Below the pieces are notes generated by a model that saw nothing but the letters and a program-made list of their open reading frames with translations, was not told where the DNA came from and made no database searches. The position numbers and the translations under genes are program-made. Of a DNA stretch of 64,000 nucleotides, positions 17,901 through 25,126 are shown piece by piece (position 1 is the first letter of the stretch; every line of letters starts with the position of its first letter). The DNA comes from Paenibacillus sp. Soil522. Lineage in GTDB: Bacteria; Bacillota; Bacilli; Paenibacillales; Paenibacillaceae. The stretch covers positions 1 through 64,000 of the forward strand of contig NZ_LMRV01000041.1 in assembly GCF_001428245.1 (NCBI RefSeq), in the 5' to 3' direction.

Positions 17901-19137
17901 CGGCAGTGCAGGTAACTGGTGGTCCATCGCAGAGTTTAACGTATACAACTCTCGGACGAGTTGGACCGCAATGGCTTCGGATGCAGATGCTTCGGACGTT
18001 GCAAATAATATGCTGGATGGTGATATTAACACTCGGTATAGCTCCGGAAAAGGGCAATATAATGGTCTTTACTTTACAGTGGATATGGCGCAAACGGAAA
18101 CCTTCAACACGCTTGTGATCGATTCCGGCAGCGGCAGCAATGACTATGCGCGAAGCGCAGACATATACGTATCTACGAATGGAACCGATTGGACCAAGGT
18201 TACTTCCGTAACAGGAACCGGTCCACTCCAAGAGGTCACCTTCTCCATGCAGACCGCTCGCTACATCAAGGTCGTCTGCACCGGCAATGAGGGTTACTGG
18301 TGGTCCGTCGCAGAGTTTGACGCGTATTACACAAATCCGGACTATCGGGCGAGTTGGACCGCAACGGCTTCGGATATAGTTTCGTGGGACGATAAGCCCG
18401 AAAAAATGCTGGATGGCAATGCTTCCACTCGGTATACCTCCGGAACAGGGCAGTATAATGGTCTTTACTTTTCAGTGGATATGGGGCAAGCGGAGACTTT
18501 CAACAAGATTGTGATCGATTCCGGCAGCGGCAGCAATGACTATGCGCGAAGCGCAGACGTGTACGTATCCACGGATGGAACCAACTGGACTAAAGTTTCT
18601 TCTATAACAGGAAGCGGCCCAGTCCAAGAGGTTACCTTCCCAACGCAGGCAGCTCGCTACATCAAGGTCGTCTGCACCGGCAGCGAGGGTTACTGGTGGT
18701 CCGTCGCAGAATTTAACGTGTACAACGCAGATATGGATTATCGGACGGGTTGGACCGCAACGGCTTCGGATGTAAGTCCGTGGGGCGATGTGCCTGGAAA
18801 CATACTGGATGGCAATCCTGACACTCGGTATAGCTCCGGAACAGGGCAGTATAATGGCCTTTCTTTTACAGTGGATATGGGGCAAACGCAGACTTTCGAC
18901 AAGCTTGTGATTGATTCTGGCAGCAGTACCAATGACTATGCGCGAAGCGCAGACGTGTACGTATCTGCGGATGGAACCAACTGGTCCAAGGTTTCTTCCG
19001 TAACAGGAAACGGCCCAGTCCAACTGGTCGCCTTCGAAGCGCAGACAGCTCGCTACATCAAGGTCACCTGCACCGGCAGTGAGGGTTACTGGTGGTCCGT
19101 CGCAGAGTTTAACGTGTACAACACAGCTACGGAATGA
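14995..19137 (+). CDS. secreted GH30 glycosidase with TIG and five discoidin-like domains
   Basis: 1380 residues from ATG 14995 after TAGGAG. A signal peptide ends near residue 30 (QAAES). The GH30 catalytic domain spans about 55-485, with YQEVEGFGAGMTDSSAW, acid/base Glu in VTPQNEP (about 237) and nucleophile Glu in VFITEATGG (about 328). A first F5/8-type C domain lies at 552-691, a TIG/IPT domain at 765-848, then four tandem F5/8 C domains at 855-985, 988-1113, 1117-1243 and 1248-1377, each ending in WWSxAEFxVYN. GH30 enzymes cleave beta-glycans such as beta-1,6-glucan or xylan. The added domains should bind polysaccharide. No cell-wall anchor is seen. Confidence 0.9.
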   Translation: MNKTKKSFLLLLVSIMCMSLIFIPSYPVQAAESNSVQVWLTDVQSGTWLANQSDVLFETKQTTNPLTIQVDESRKYQEVEGFGAGMTDSSAWLIRNKMSDAQRTELMNNLFNPSSGMGLSLLRTPMGATDFNASGNYSYNDMPTGQTDPTLSNFSIEHDEDYIIPALKEALSLNPSMKIMATPWSPPGWMKSSDSMIGGTLKDGYYDELANYFVKYVQAYDNAGVPVSYVTPQNEPMGTPNYPGMFLSAYQESTLIKEMGEAFAANNISTKILAWDHNWDVPSYPEKIFSDPDASQYAAGTGWHIYSGNPISQTLVHNDYPGKEVFITEATGGIWQASTQQAFYDSLNTWIINGMRNWADGVVLWNIALDTDGGPLNSDTDGEAWVRGLTTIDPDNGEVSYNVDYYALAHASKFVKPGAYRIYSNTFGEGSIEDVAFQNPDGSKVLIAYNSGSDAKTFSVADGKRSFDYTLNAGNAVTFTWPGPTQNGITPAASNVFDPTHDFRFKPKKKSASDSAIITYDPALLDYQNTVPTGNSLITYSLPVGASIQTAGTLLDRSQWTVTASSNSVGDVTGNASGDAAVNAIDGDLDSRWTTGHGLKNGDWFQINFGSPTSIDQIVLENGVNSSFDYITKYQVYVSDDGVNWDSAIVNGNGGIGKITITLPTQTAQYIRIVSTGSSGFWWSIGEINVYGSSNETGSIAAPTAVSNGLQLQNWTSTEGAQVTVVYNGTGSSQSFPITTDSSFTYTLPDGTSAMFTTKDSSSFPTPAFSSLAPNEGIVGYKVTIDGSNFGNLQGLGTVNFGSIPANISSWSDSSISAYVPDGLQSGTVAVSVYGSDGSYAGGSSFNVKGLPAALSKTGWTATATDISPWGDGNPENMLDDSTNTRYSSGTGQYNGQSITVDMGQAQTFNKILLNSGNSTDDYSRGADIYVSMDNTEWTKVSSIAADGQAVQLAAFESQTARYIKVVNTGSAGNWWSIAEFNVYNSRTSWTAMASDADASDVANNMLDGDINTRYSSGKGQYNGLYFTVDMAQTETFNTLVIDSGSGSNDYARSADIYVSTNGTDWTKVTSVTGTGPLQEVTFSMQTARYIKVVCTGNEGYWWSVAEFDAYYTNPDYRASWTATASDIVSWDDKPEKMLDGNASTRYTSGTGQYNGLYFSVDMGQAETFNKIVIDSGSGSNDYARSADVYVSTDGTNWTKVSSITGSGPVQEVTFPTQAARYIKVVCTGSEGYWWSVAEFNVYNADMDYRTGWTATASDVSPWGDVPGNILDGNPDTRYSSGTGQYNGLSFTVDMGQTQTFDKLVIDSGSSTNDYARSADVYVSADGTNWSKVSSVTGNGPVQLVAFEAQTARYIKVTCTGSEGYWWSVAEFNVYNTATE
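17560..19130 (+). repeat. four tandem ~390-bp coding repeats (discoidin-like domains)
   Basis: Four consecutive copies share long nearly identical blocks, for example those coding SGTGQYNG, DYARSAD, WTKVSS, ARYIKVV and GYWWSVAEF. Copies 2 to 4 are much closer to each other than to the separate domain at 16650-17070. This indicates recent duplication within the gene. Confidence 0.85.
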
Positions 19138-19255
19138 GGACTAAGTGGAAGGTTTTTGGTAATCCTTCAACCGAAAGCAAACAGGTTCATAACACCACGT
19201 AGAACGATAAGTATCGAGACTGGCAATATGATTTGATTTATTCGATTCAGTGTAG

Positions 19256-19289
19256 CAAAACCATCGCCCAACCCGGGCGATGGTTTTTT
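19256..19289 (+). terminator. rho-independent terminator after the GH30 gene
   Basis: CCATCGCCC (from 19261) pairs with GGGCGATGG across a short loop and is followed by a run of T. It lies about 120 nt past the GH30 stop and probably ends the carbohydrate operon. The rest of 19138-19512 shows no gene. Confidence 0.85.
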
Positions 19290-19512
19290 GGAAGGAATTG
19301 GTTAAGTTATTGTCATTTATGACATCAAGTTTTTGTCAACTGATTTCCACTGAAGATCAACAAACTATAGTTTGCTTCACGTCGCGTATTCCCGGGTATA
19401 CTACTCCGATCAGGAACTTGGCGTTAAGCTCCCCGAGTAACGAGGGCAAGCCGCGGACCTCCGTACCCTTTATGGCAGTCAAACCTATTTTGATAAAAAA
19501 AGGTGAAGTATA

Positions 19513-19722
19513 ATGGCTAAGAGGGCGCCAGTCTTGAGCATTGATCGTCGGAAGCTTGTAGATCATTTGGAATTCCACACTGAACTGCTGCAGCATAAAA
19601 TTGATGATCATGCCGGTGAATATGATTTCGAGATCGTTCTCATGTGGTTTGCTAAAAGGATCATGCTGACGCAGCTGCTCGATGATCTCGGTAAAGGGGA
19701 ACTCGATTTAGAAGGAAATTAA
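19513..19722 (+). CDS. small protein, function unknown
   Basis: 69 residues from ATG 19513, preceded by AAAGGTGAAG. The sequence is helical and charged (IDRRKLVDHLEFHTELLQHK, then EYDFEIVLMWFAKR). It has no Cys, signal peptide or membrane helix. It lies 39 nt before a second small gene in the same direction, so they probably form a unit. Not recognised. The amphipathic pattern suggests a small helical partner protein. Confidence 0.5.
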   Translation: MAKRAPVLSIDRRKLVDHLEFHTELLQHKIDDHAGEYDFEIVLMWFAKRIMLTQLLDDLGKGELDLEGN

Positions 19723-19761
19723 TGGTCGGCGTCGAATCACTCTCGCAAAGGGGGATGGACA

Positions 19762-19965
19762 ATGCATATTGGCGATTATTTGGGTCAGGTTGTTGTGTTG
19801 GAGCTCAGCACAATGGCGACCCATGAGGGCGTTCTGGAACCAGTAGAGGATTCGGAGATATCTGATTATGTCCGGGTGCGGAACGGATCTGAGATGTGGC
19901 TGCTGCCCGTTAAGGACATTGTTAAGGTGACGCCGGTACAGTCGAAAAGTTTTACGATAAAATGA
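19762..19965 (+). CDS. small Sm-like beta-rich protein, function unknown
   Basis: 67 residues, ATG 19762 after AAAGGGGGA. Short beta-strand pattern: GDYLGQVVVLEL, HEGVLEPVED, YVRVRN, WLLPVKDIVKVTPV. This arrangement resembles a compact Sm-like or SH3-like barrel, but no named family is certain. It follows the 69-residue protein and is followed by a clear terminator, so the two form a short operon. A similar strand pattern occurs in the two proteins at 21.5-22.4 kb. Confidence 0.5.
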   Translation: MHIGDYLGQVVVLELSTMATHEGVLEPVEDSEISDYVRVRNGSEMWLLPVKDIVKVTPVQSKSFTIK

Positions 19966-20063
19966 GTCACTCAAATGTTTTTTTAAATAACATTCTGTAC
20001 AGTCAAAGCTCTTGAGTATTGTGACTTTAATTAAGATGTGACACATTTTTTCATGTTTAAGTG

Positions 20064-20091
20064 GAACGGCTGCATCCGCAGTCGTTCTTTT
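20064..20091 (+). terminator. terminator of the two-gene small-protein operon
   Basis: GAACGGCTGC at 20064-20073 pairs with GCAGTCGTTC at 20078-20087 (one G-U), loop ATCC, followed by TTTTG. It lies about 100 nt after the stop at 19965. Confidence 0.75.
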
Positions 20092-20237
20092 GTTTCTTTT
20101 AACATTTGTAGAGGGAAACATTCGCCTCATAATACGAAACCAGCTAATATCTTGTCAACGTTTTTCTCTTAAATTGAGAAAGAGATAAAAACTTGCTGAC
20201 CTCATAATATGACGGGAAACTTTAGTTCAACTAGTAA

Positions 20238-20454
20238 TGGAGCAGTATACCGGCGGCTACTGCTCCATTTGTAATTACTAGCGGGAGGGATAGCGTCAAT
20301 ACTAAGCGAAGTATTAAAAATAAACGGACACTGTCTCGCGGCAAACGGGCAGTTTAACTTCGCTGGCAGCGATCAGGTCAGGGGGTCGATTCCCCCTAAC
20401 TACATCCTAATAAGCAGAAAACCACGTCAATCCGACGTGGTTTTCTGCTTATTA
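20238..20454. other. gap with hairpins and a tRNA-T-arm-like relic
   Basis: GGAGCAGTA and TACTGCTCC form a hairpin at about 20238-20265. At 20375-20400 the sequence AGGTC, then GGGGGTCGATTCCCCC, resembles the variable loop and T-arm of a tRNA, but the loop is one base short and no 5' half is found. At 20408-20454 a perfect 21-bp stem (AAGCAGAAAACCACGTC and its complement, loop AATCC) forms a bidirectional terminator. The tRNA-like relic could be an old attachment site. Confidence 0.45.
20408..20454. terminator. perfect 21-bp bidirectional terminator
   Basis: Arms 20408-20428 and 20434-20454 are exactly complementary with a 5-nt loop. It lies 75 nt beyond the stop of the minus-strand methyltransferase and could serve that gene. 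Confidence 0.75.
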
Positions 20455-20528
20455 AGGTAGAGCCCCCAAAGGGGGCGAACCCGGGTTCAGTCCGCTCGGA
20501 CGAAGCGACAGAGTAACGGCATCTTCAT

Positions 20529-21239
20529 TCACGCTTTCCAAGCCGTAATTACAATACTGCCCATCACATTAGAGAAGTTGCTCATCAGGCGTTCATTTTT
20601 CATCATCATGGCAACTACATCTGGTTTCGTGAATAGTTCGTGATCGATTACCTGTAAAGGGTCGTTATCGTTGGCCAGTTGTTTCATCTGCAAAAAATGA
20701 GACGCGGAGTACTGATGAAACCTTGATTTGCTCATCAGCTTCAGCCATTCCGGAACGGTTCGCATATGATGAAGTCCGTAAAACGACTGGAGTTTTTTCT
20801 TTTGCACCGTGGTTAATTTTATGGCAAATGCCAGCTCGCGATCGTATAGGACTCCTTTTGGTTTCAGCACTCGCCAGTATTCGCGTATAGCGGAGCTTCC
20901 TTGGGTAAAAGCTGTAACCGACTCCGTAAAAACAGCATCAAACGTCTCATCCGGAAAAGGCATAGAAGCGGCATCCGCCTGTACGATGCGGACGGGAAGT
21001 TCGCTTATCTTCGCACGGTGAGTCGCTTTTTGAATCATATCCTTGTTCCGGTCTATTGCTGTCACGTTGCAGCCTAAGCTGGCTAAATAACACGCAGTCC
21101 GGCCTGTTCCGCATCCTGCCTCCAGCACTTTTGTGCCGCGCGGAAAGCTGATTTGTCCGATTAATTCTTTGGTCGCTTGGAAACCACCTGGATGCGCACT
21201 TCCTTCGCCGAGCCGAGCTAATAATGTATGGTAATCCAT
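20529..21239 (-). CDS. class I SAM-dependent methyltransferase
   Basis: 236 residues from ATG 21239 on the minus strand. The Rossmann-type SAM site reads VLEAGCGTGRTACYLASLG (motif I, about residues 35-53), then VTAIDRNKDMIQ (motif II acidic residue), ADAASMPFPDETFDAVF and LKPKGVLYDRE. This is the Methyltransf_11/UbiE-like small-molecule methyltransferase layout. The C-terminal half is helical and specific to the subgroup. The substrate cannot be told. It is a single gene between terminators. Confidence 0.85.
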   Translation of the reverse strand: MDYHTLLARLGEGSAHPGGFQATKELIGQISFPRGTKVLEAGCGTGRTACYLASLGCNVTAIDRNKDMIQKATHRAKISELPVRIVQADAASMPFPDETFDAVFTESVTAFTQGSSAIREYWRVLKPKGVLYDRELAFAIKLTTVQKKKLQSFYGLHHMRTVPEWLKLMSKSRFHQYSASHFLQMKQLANDNDPLQVIDHELFTKPDVVAMMMKNERLMSNFSNVMGSIVITAWKA

Positions 21240-21471
21240 CGCCTTTTCACCTCTTCCGCTTCCGATATTCTATGCATAACCTCCGCCATGACTGCACCCA
21301 TTCTTCGCTGTTTTTTGGATGCTCGCGCCTTCATCTATCAACCTTTTGTCATTGCTTGAGAGAATGGACATATCTCGTTTTTTTTCAAAATAGAAGACAA
21401 TCGTACAGACCTTATAGCAGATTTTTTCATAGTCTAGGATATACAAGCAGCAGGTTAGGAGGAATGAAGTT

Positions 21472-21858
21472 ATGCAGGAAGTTTATCCGATTTGCCATAA
21501 TACGGTCTATACGTACATTGGACGGAGGGTTAGTGCGGTTACGCATGACGGAAGGCATTTTATCGGAACGATAAAGGGAGTAGAAGACGGTAAGTTAATG
21601 CTGGAGGATTGTACTTTTGACAAAAAGGCTTTATCTTTGTCGTCCGTTCGGAACGGAAAGCATTCAAAAAAACAAACGCGCTCCAAGCATAAAGCCAGAC
21701 TGTCCGGTTATTATGACGGTTACGGTGGAGGTTATGACGGTTATGGTGGGGGTTATGGCGGTTACGGTGGAGGCTGTGGCGGTTTCGGCGGCGGTTGCTT
21801 CTTTTTTCCGTTTGCAATTATTGCTTCGCTTTTCATTTTGCCTTTCTTCTGTATTTGA
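21472..21858 (+). CDS. Sm-like protein with Gly/Tyr-rich tail
   Basis: 128 residues, ATG 21472 after TTAGGAGG. The N-terminal half (about 15-60) has a barrel-like strand pattern IGRRVSAVTHDGRHFIGTIK then DGKLMLED. A Lys/Arg-rich link and a repetitive tail of GYGGGY and GFGGGC units (about 80-107) follow, ending in a strongly hydrophobic FFFPFAIIASLFILPFF segment. Gly/Tyr-rich and Cys-containing tails are common in spore-surface proteins of Bacillales, so a spore-coat role is a reasonable guess. The next gene encodes a protein with a related N-terminal domain, 42 nt downstream. Confidence 0.65.
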   Translation: MQEVYPICHNTVYTYIGRRVSAVTHDGRHFIGTIKGVEDGKLMLEDCTFDKKALSLSSVRNGKHSKKQTRSKHKARLSGYYDGYGGGYDGYGGGYGGYGGGCGGFGGGCFFFPFAIIASLFILPFFCI

Positions 21859-21900
21859 TTGCGGTTGACACGATTTCAAATTGTGAAAAGAGGTATCACG

Positions 21901-22407
21901 ATGGCATCCAGGAAAGCTCCTAAAAAAAGAGAACCTGAGGGAAGAGTTCTTGCGGTCAAAAAAGCTAACCGTTGTATCGGGCAGCCCGTTTGCGTGTTGT
22001 TAAATGACGGTAACTGTTATGTCGGAACGGTTCAAGCCATTCATGACCATCAGCTAATCCTTTCCGAAACCAGAAGTTGTGGGAGAGTGAATCTTTCTGA
22101 TCGTTCCAAGACACCGGAAGTCCAAGTATCGGGACTGCTGGATTCCTTGATAGGGGGAATCGGCGCGCTCAATTCTTTTGGTTCAATGGCAACAGGCTTA
22201 TTTAAGCCGCTGTTATCCGGCCCGTCGGGTTTTTCAGGAGCGGGAGTTCAAACAAAACAAGAAGATTCGGAAGGCCCTTCAGGGCCGGCAGGTGGAGGGC
22301 AGCAGAGCGGTTTTTTCGGATCTTTTAAACAAATGCTACCGACTTTCCAAGTCGGACTTAATATGGTGAAGACGATTATGCCTTTAATGGGTATGTTCAA
22401 AATTTGA
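21901..22407 (+). CDS. Sm-like protein, partner of the Gly/Tyr-rich protein
   Basis: Start set at ATG 21901 with AAAGAGG 7 nt upstream. A TTG at 21859 has no such site. The 168 residues open with a basic tail, then IGQPVCVLLNDGNCYVGTVQ and DHQLILSE at about 37-66, matching the pattern of the preceding gene. A Gly/Ser-rich middle follows (GPSGPAGGGQQSG), then an amphipathic end with LPTFQVGLNMVKTIMPLMGMF. No signal peptide. The two genes probably arose by duplication and share a function, possibly at the spore surface. Confidence 0.6.
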   Translation: MASRKAPKKREPEGRVLAVKKANRCIGQPVCVLLNDGNCYVGTVQAIHDHQLILSETRSCGRVNLSDRSKTPEVQVSGLLDSLIGGIGALNSFGSMATGLFKPLLSGPSGFSGAGVQTKQEDSEGPSGPAGGGQQSGFFGSFKQMLPTFQVGLNMVKTIMPLMGMFKI

Positions 22408-22426
22408 TGCTTTATTCCGTTTTGTT

Positions 22427-22454
22427 CAGCCTGCCGGGAATCCCCGGTGGGCTG
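22427..22454 (+). terminator. hairpin after the Sm-like pair
   Basis: CAGCCTGCCGGG pairs with CCCGGTGGGCTG at 10 of 12 positions around AATC, 20 nt past the stop, followed by TCTTTG. Confidence 0.55.
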
Positions 22455-22510
22455 TCTTTGTGCAGAAAGGCCGGGCTTTGGGGTTATCCGAATACTTAGA
22501 GAGGTTACTA

Positions 22511-22556
22511 TGTTATCAAGTTCTTGTCAAAATGAAATGACAAGAACTTGATAACA
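22511..22556. repeat. perfect 19-bp palindrome, dispersed repeat core
   Basis: TGTTATCAAGTTCTTGTCA at 22511-22529 and its exact complement at 22538-22556 flank an 8-nt loop. The core AAGTTCTTGTCA and its complement recur at 62.7-62.85 kb. The stem has no T-run and is far from any gene end, so it looks more like a REP-type or MITE-type repeat than a terminator. Confidence 0.6.
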
Positions 22557-23181
22557 ATTCCCAAATCGAAACGCTCAGTCGATTATCCATTCAGAATCGC
22601 TGCAAAGTATTAGGAGTTCCTTTGTATCAGATGCCGATCATCGGAATTACAATGTTTCGATTTCGAGTATTATTCATTCAATCCGTTCACCAAATTTAGA
22701 GACCTAGATCTGTTTATCAATAAATATGAGTAAGTTTCATAATTCAAAAGCCTTGCTGTGACTGATTTTTTACCCATGAAAAAAGGAGTACCTCCCCAAA
22801 TCTCGAAGTGTATGTATGTTGTGTAGGCAGAGGATATTGTTCAACATTATATAACTCAATTAACCGTATGTTTTACAGTTCACGGTTGTGAAGAGAGTTT
22901 GTTTGGACAAAAGGGGAACGATTGAGAGGTTTGGGCGTTGGCCGCCATTAACCAAAAAAGGAACGGGTCAGAGAAGATTGCTGGATCTCTGCTCCGTACC
23001 ATTTTCGTCTTTTACATGCTTTTTTACTAAAAGCGATCTGTCCCTGAAGTGAGCTTACTTACTTTCGGGACAGCTCCATTATTTACGTGCCCCACACACC
23101 CCGCTCTAATGACCGCGAACCGTTCTAAATCGAGCAAACAGGTTCCTCCAAATCAAAGGTTTACATTTCCTTCCTTATATA
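22557..23181. other. intergenic stretch, no gene recognised
   Basis: About 620 bp without a supported coding region. An open frame begins at 23049 and continues into the regulator, but its first 57 codons have no ribosome site and unusual composition. I treat them as upstream DNA. Confidence 0.5.
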
Positions 23182-23203
23182 TTATCATTATCAATAATGA
23201 TAA
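23182..23203. promoter_or_regulatory. palindromic operator candidate ahead of the regulator
   Basis: TTATCATTA at 23182-23190 and TAATGATAA at 23195-23203 form a perfect 9-bp inverted repeat with a 4-nt centre, 17 nt before the chosen start GTG 23220. Position and symmetry suit autoregulation by the winged-helix protein encoded there. Confidence 0.5.
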
Positions 23204-23219
23204 CAATGACACCGGTGAG

Positions 23220-23813
23220 GTGAGTACTACGGCAGAATCCAAGGCGGATCTAATCCTGCATCCGATTCGGATGCGAATCATACAAGCGTTTATCGCAGGA
23301 CAGAAACGAACGACGCAACAGCTGGTTAAACAATTGGCGGACGTTCCCCAAGCGACCATGTACCGGCATCTGAACAAGCTGCTGAAGGCAGGAATTCTCG
23401 AGGTCGCTGAGGAGAACAAAATACGAGGAACTTATGAAAAGGTATATTTCCTTGCCCAAGGCGGTGGAGATGTGTCTCCCGAGGATCTGACAGAGAAGTC
23501 AGCGACTCATCATATGGAGCTTTTCCTGAAATTCACCGCTTCCTTGATCGGTGATTTTAGCGCTTACGTGAGGCAGGAGCATTATCATATGCTTAAGGAC
23601 GGCATCTCCTTCCGACAACTCCACGCCTATCTGAGTGACGATGAGTATTCGCATCTCCTCCAAGAGATAAGAGAACCCTTGCAGAGAGCAGCTAACAACG
23701 AACCCGCAGAAGGAAGACGCAGACGCATAATATCTACGATAGTGATTCCAGAAGCCATTTCCAACTCAAATTCTCAAAAGAAAGAAGATGACGAAAATGG
23801 CCATGCAGGCTGA
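23220..23813 (+). CDS. ArsR-type winged-helix regulator
   Basis: Start set at GTG 23220, giving 197 residues that open STTAESKADLILHPIRMRII. This is the usual opening of the family. The helix-turn-helix reads TTQQLVKQLADVPQATMYRH then LNKLLKAGILEVAEE, typical of the ArsR/HTH_20 group. The C-terminal half is helical and would bind an effector or mediate dimers. The gene ends inside the next one (26-nt overlap), so the regulator and the membrane protein are translated together and probably functionally linked. The ribosome site is weak (GGTGAG). A palindrome just upstream suggests self-control. Confidence 0.75.
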   Translation: MSTTAESKADLILHPIRMRIIQAFIAGQKRTTQQLVKQLADVPQATMYRHLNKLLKAGILEVAEENKIRGTYEKVYFLAQGGGDVSPEDLTEKSATHHMELFLKFTASLIGDFSAYVRQEHYHMLKDGISFRQLHAYLSDDEYSHLLQEIREPLQRAANNEPAEGRRRRIISTIVIPEAISNSNSQKKEDDENGHAG

Positions 23814-24486
23814 ACAACAGGATTTACTCGAAGGGATTTATAAACGCGCAATCAAATTTCTACCTTTATATGCTTTGGTGCCTGTCCTGTACGGAGTTGT
23901 TTTCTGGGCTGCAGGCCAGGGCATGGACTGGAAAGCATTCGCGTTAGGGGCATTAGGCTGGGTAATCGCACTCTTTCTTCGCGGTCCTGTAAGCTTGCTT
24001 GCTAAGAAACTCCCAGTTAACAAAGCGCAAGGAATGATGGTGGCGAGCTCCGGCGTATTGGAGGAAAGCGTGCGTTTGGCTCTAGTGGCTCTCTTCTCCG
24101 GAGCTTTCACCTGGGCTCATTCCTTCGGGCAAGGCTGGGCAGCAGTGGAGGTAGTATTCGTCATCATCAATGTTATCGTGATCGGGTCATTGATCAAACG
24201 AACCGATGAGAAAGCGATGCAAGCCAAGGAGTTCCTTCAAGCTCAAGGCACATTAAATGCTAGCCCCTTGTGGGGAGTGCTGGAGAGAATCTGGGCTTCT
24301 GCCATCCATATTGGATGTACGCTAATCGTGGTGCAGCAGCCATGGGCGGTGCTGCTGCTTATTCCGCTTCACAGCGGGATTAATTGGTTCGCTGTTAAAT
24401 TAGCAACCAAATCCGTAGGGATATCCAGCTTGTTCATTGCTGTTTTCGGAATCTTAAGCTTAATGACGGGAATCATGCTCTACTAA
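23788..24486 (+). CDS. polytopic membrane protein, YhfC-like putative intramembrane protease
   Basis: 232 residues with about seven hydrophobic segments. Conserved-looking polar residues sit in membrane helices: EES in SSGVLEESVRLAL (about 91-103), His in ERIWASAIHIG and His/Asn in LHSGINWF. An EE pair with later intramembrane His residues recalls glutamic-type intramembrane proteases (CPBP/PrsW/YhfC group). That match is from memory and not secure. It overlaps the ArsR-type regulator gene, which probably controls its expression. Alternative: a simple transporter-like membrane protein. Confidence 0.55.
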   Translation: MTKMAMQAEQQDLLEGIYKRAIKFLPLYALVPVLYGVVFWAAGQGMDWKAFALGALGWVIALFLRGPVSLLAKKLPVNKAQGMMVASSGVLEESVRLALVALFSGAFTWAHSFGQGWAAVEVVFVIINVIVIGSLIKRTDEKAMQAKEFLQAQGTLNASPLWGVLERIWASAIHIGCTLIVVQQPWAVLLLIPLHSGINWFAVKLATKSVGISSLFIAVFGILSLMTGIMLY

Positions 24487-24723
24487 TCCATTCATTCTGG
24501 AGGTCGCATGAGAGGTACCTCTTTCCGTGCTTAAGTCAAAACCTAAGGAATCAATGACAGGGCCATCCTCCCACCCGAAGTTCCACAAATCCACGAGGGC
24601 AACTCCAATTTCTTCACTTCGAAATGTGTACCGGGATGATGAACGTACAAAGGTTGATTCCGTATATGGTACATCTGGACGTGGCGATCTCGGGGTGAAA
24701 TCTAAGTCTATTATAACTTCCAT
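24460..24723 (-). pseudogene. possible isochorismatase-like hydrolase, 5' fragment
   Basis: ATG 24723 on the minus strand has an excellent AGGAGG site 8 nt away. The first 70 residues contain EEIGVALVDLWNFGWEDGPV then LSTERGTSHA, like the first strand (ALVxVDxWN) of cysteine hydrolases of the isochorismatase group. The rest, about 150 residues, is missing, and the frame ends by running into the membrane-protein gene. Probably the start of a deleted gene. The family call is tentative. The following 24724-25120 shows no gene. Confidence 0.4.
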
Positions 24724-25126
24724 AGCAAAAACCTCCTGTAAGGATTTTCGTCACAACGGTGGAAAATCCTTCAAGCCCCATTTCTCTCTCCGTCACGCTA
24801 AACTGCCCGTTAATGATGAATCGTCAGTCTATCACTATATTTTCTGTAGATAGGAAAACGATATGACAACCGCACCGGCAGCCATGCTGCTTGAGAAAAG
24901 GAAAAACCGTTCGACGACTACAATTTTTGTTTCTCTAATAAACTTGTTTCTTCTTCAATCCGACTGAGATATGATTTGTCATTTTTCGACATGGAAAATC
25001 CAATTTCTTTAAAACTCCTGAGTTTTCGTCATAAACTTGGTTCAATTGGATAATTGACTAATTATTTAAACATGGTTAATGATTGTTTAAAAGACAGAGT
25101 GAATACAATCAGAGAAAGGATTGAGT

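Noticed and set aside
17545..19023. Long minus-strand frames opposite the discoidin-like repeats
   Set aside because: They repeat with the domains on the other strand and have no ribosome sites. They are mirror frames of the repeated coding DNA.
21700..21800. Minus-strand His/Asn-rich frame opposite the GYGGGY repeats
   Set aside because: Composition comes from the repeat itself. The plus-strand frame has an AGGAGG site and a proper domain.
23181..23204. Possible Fur box
   Set aside because: The half-sites TTATCATTA/TAATGATAA face the wrong way for a Fur 7-1-7 site and only about 14 of 19 bases match on one strand. A local operator is more likely.
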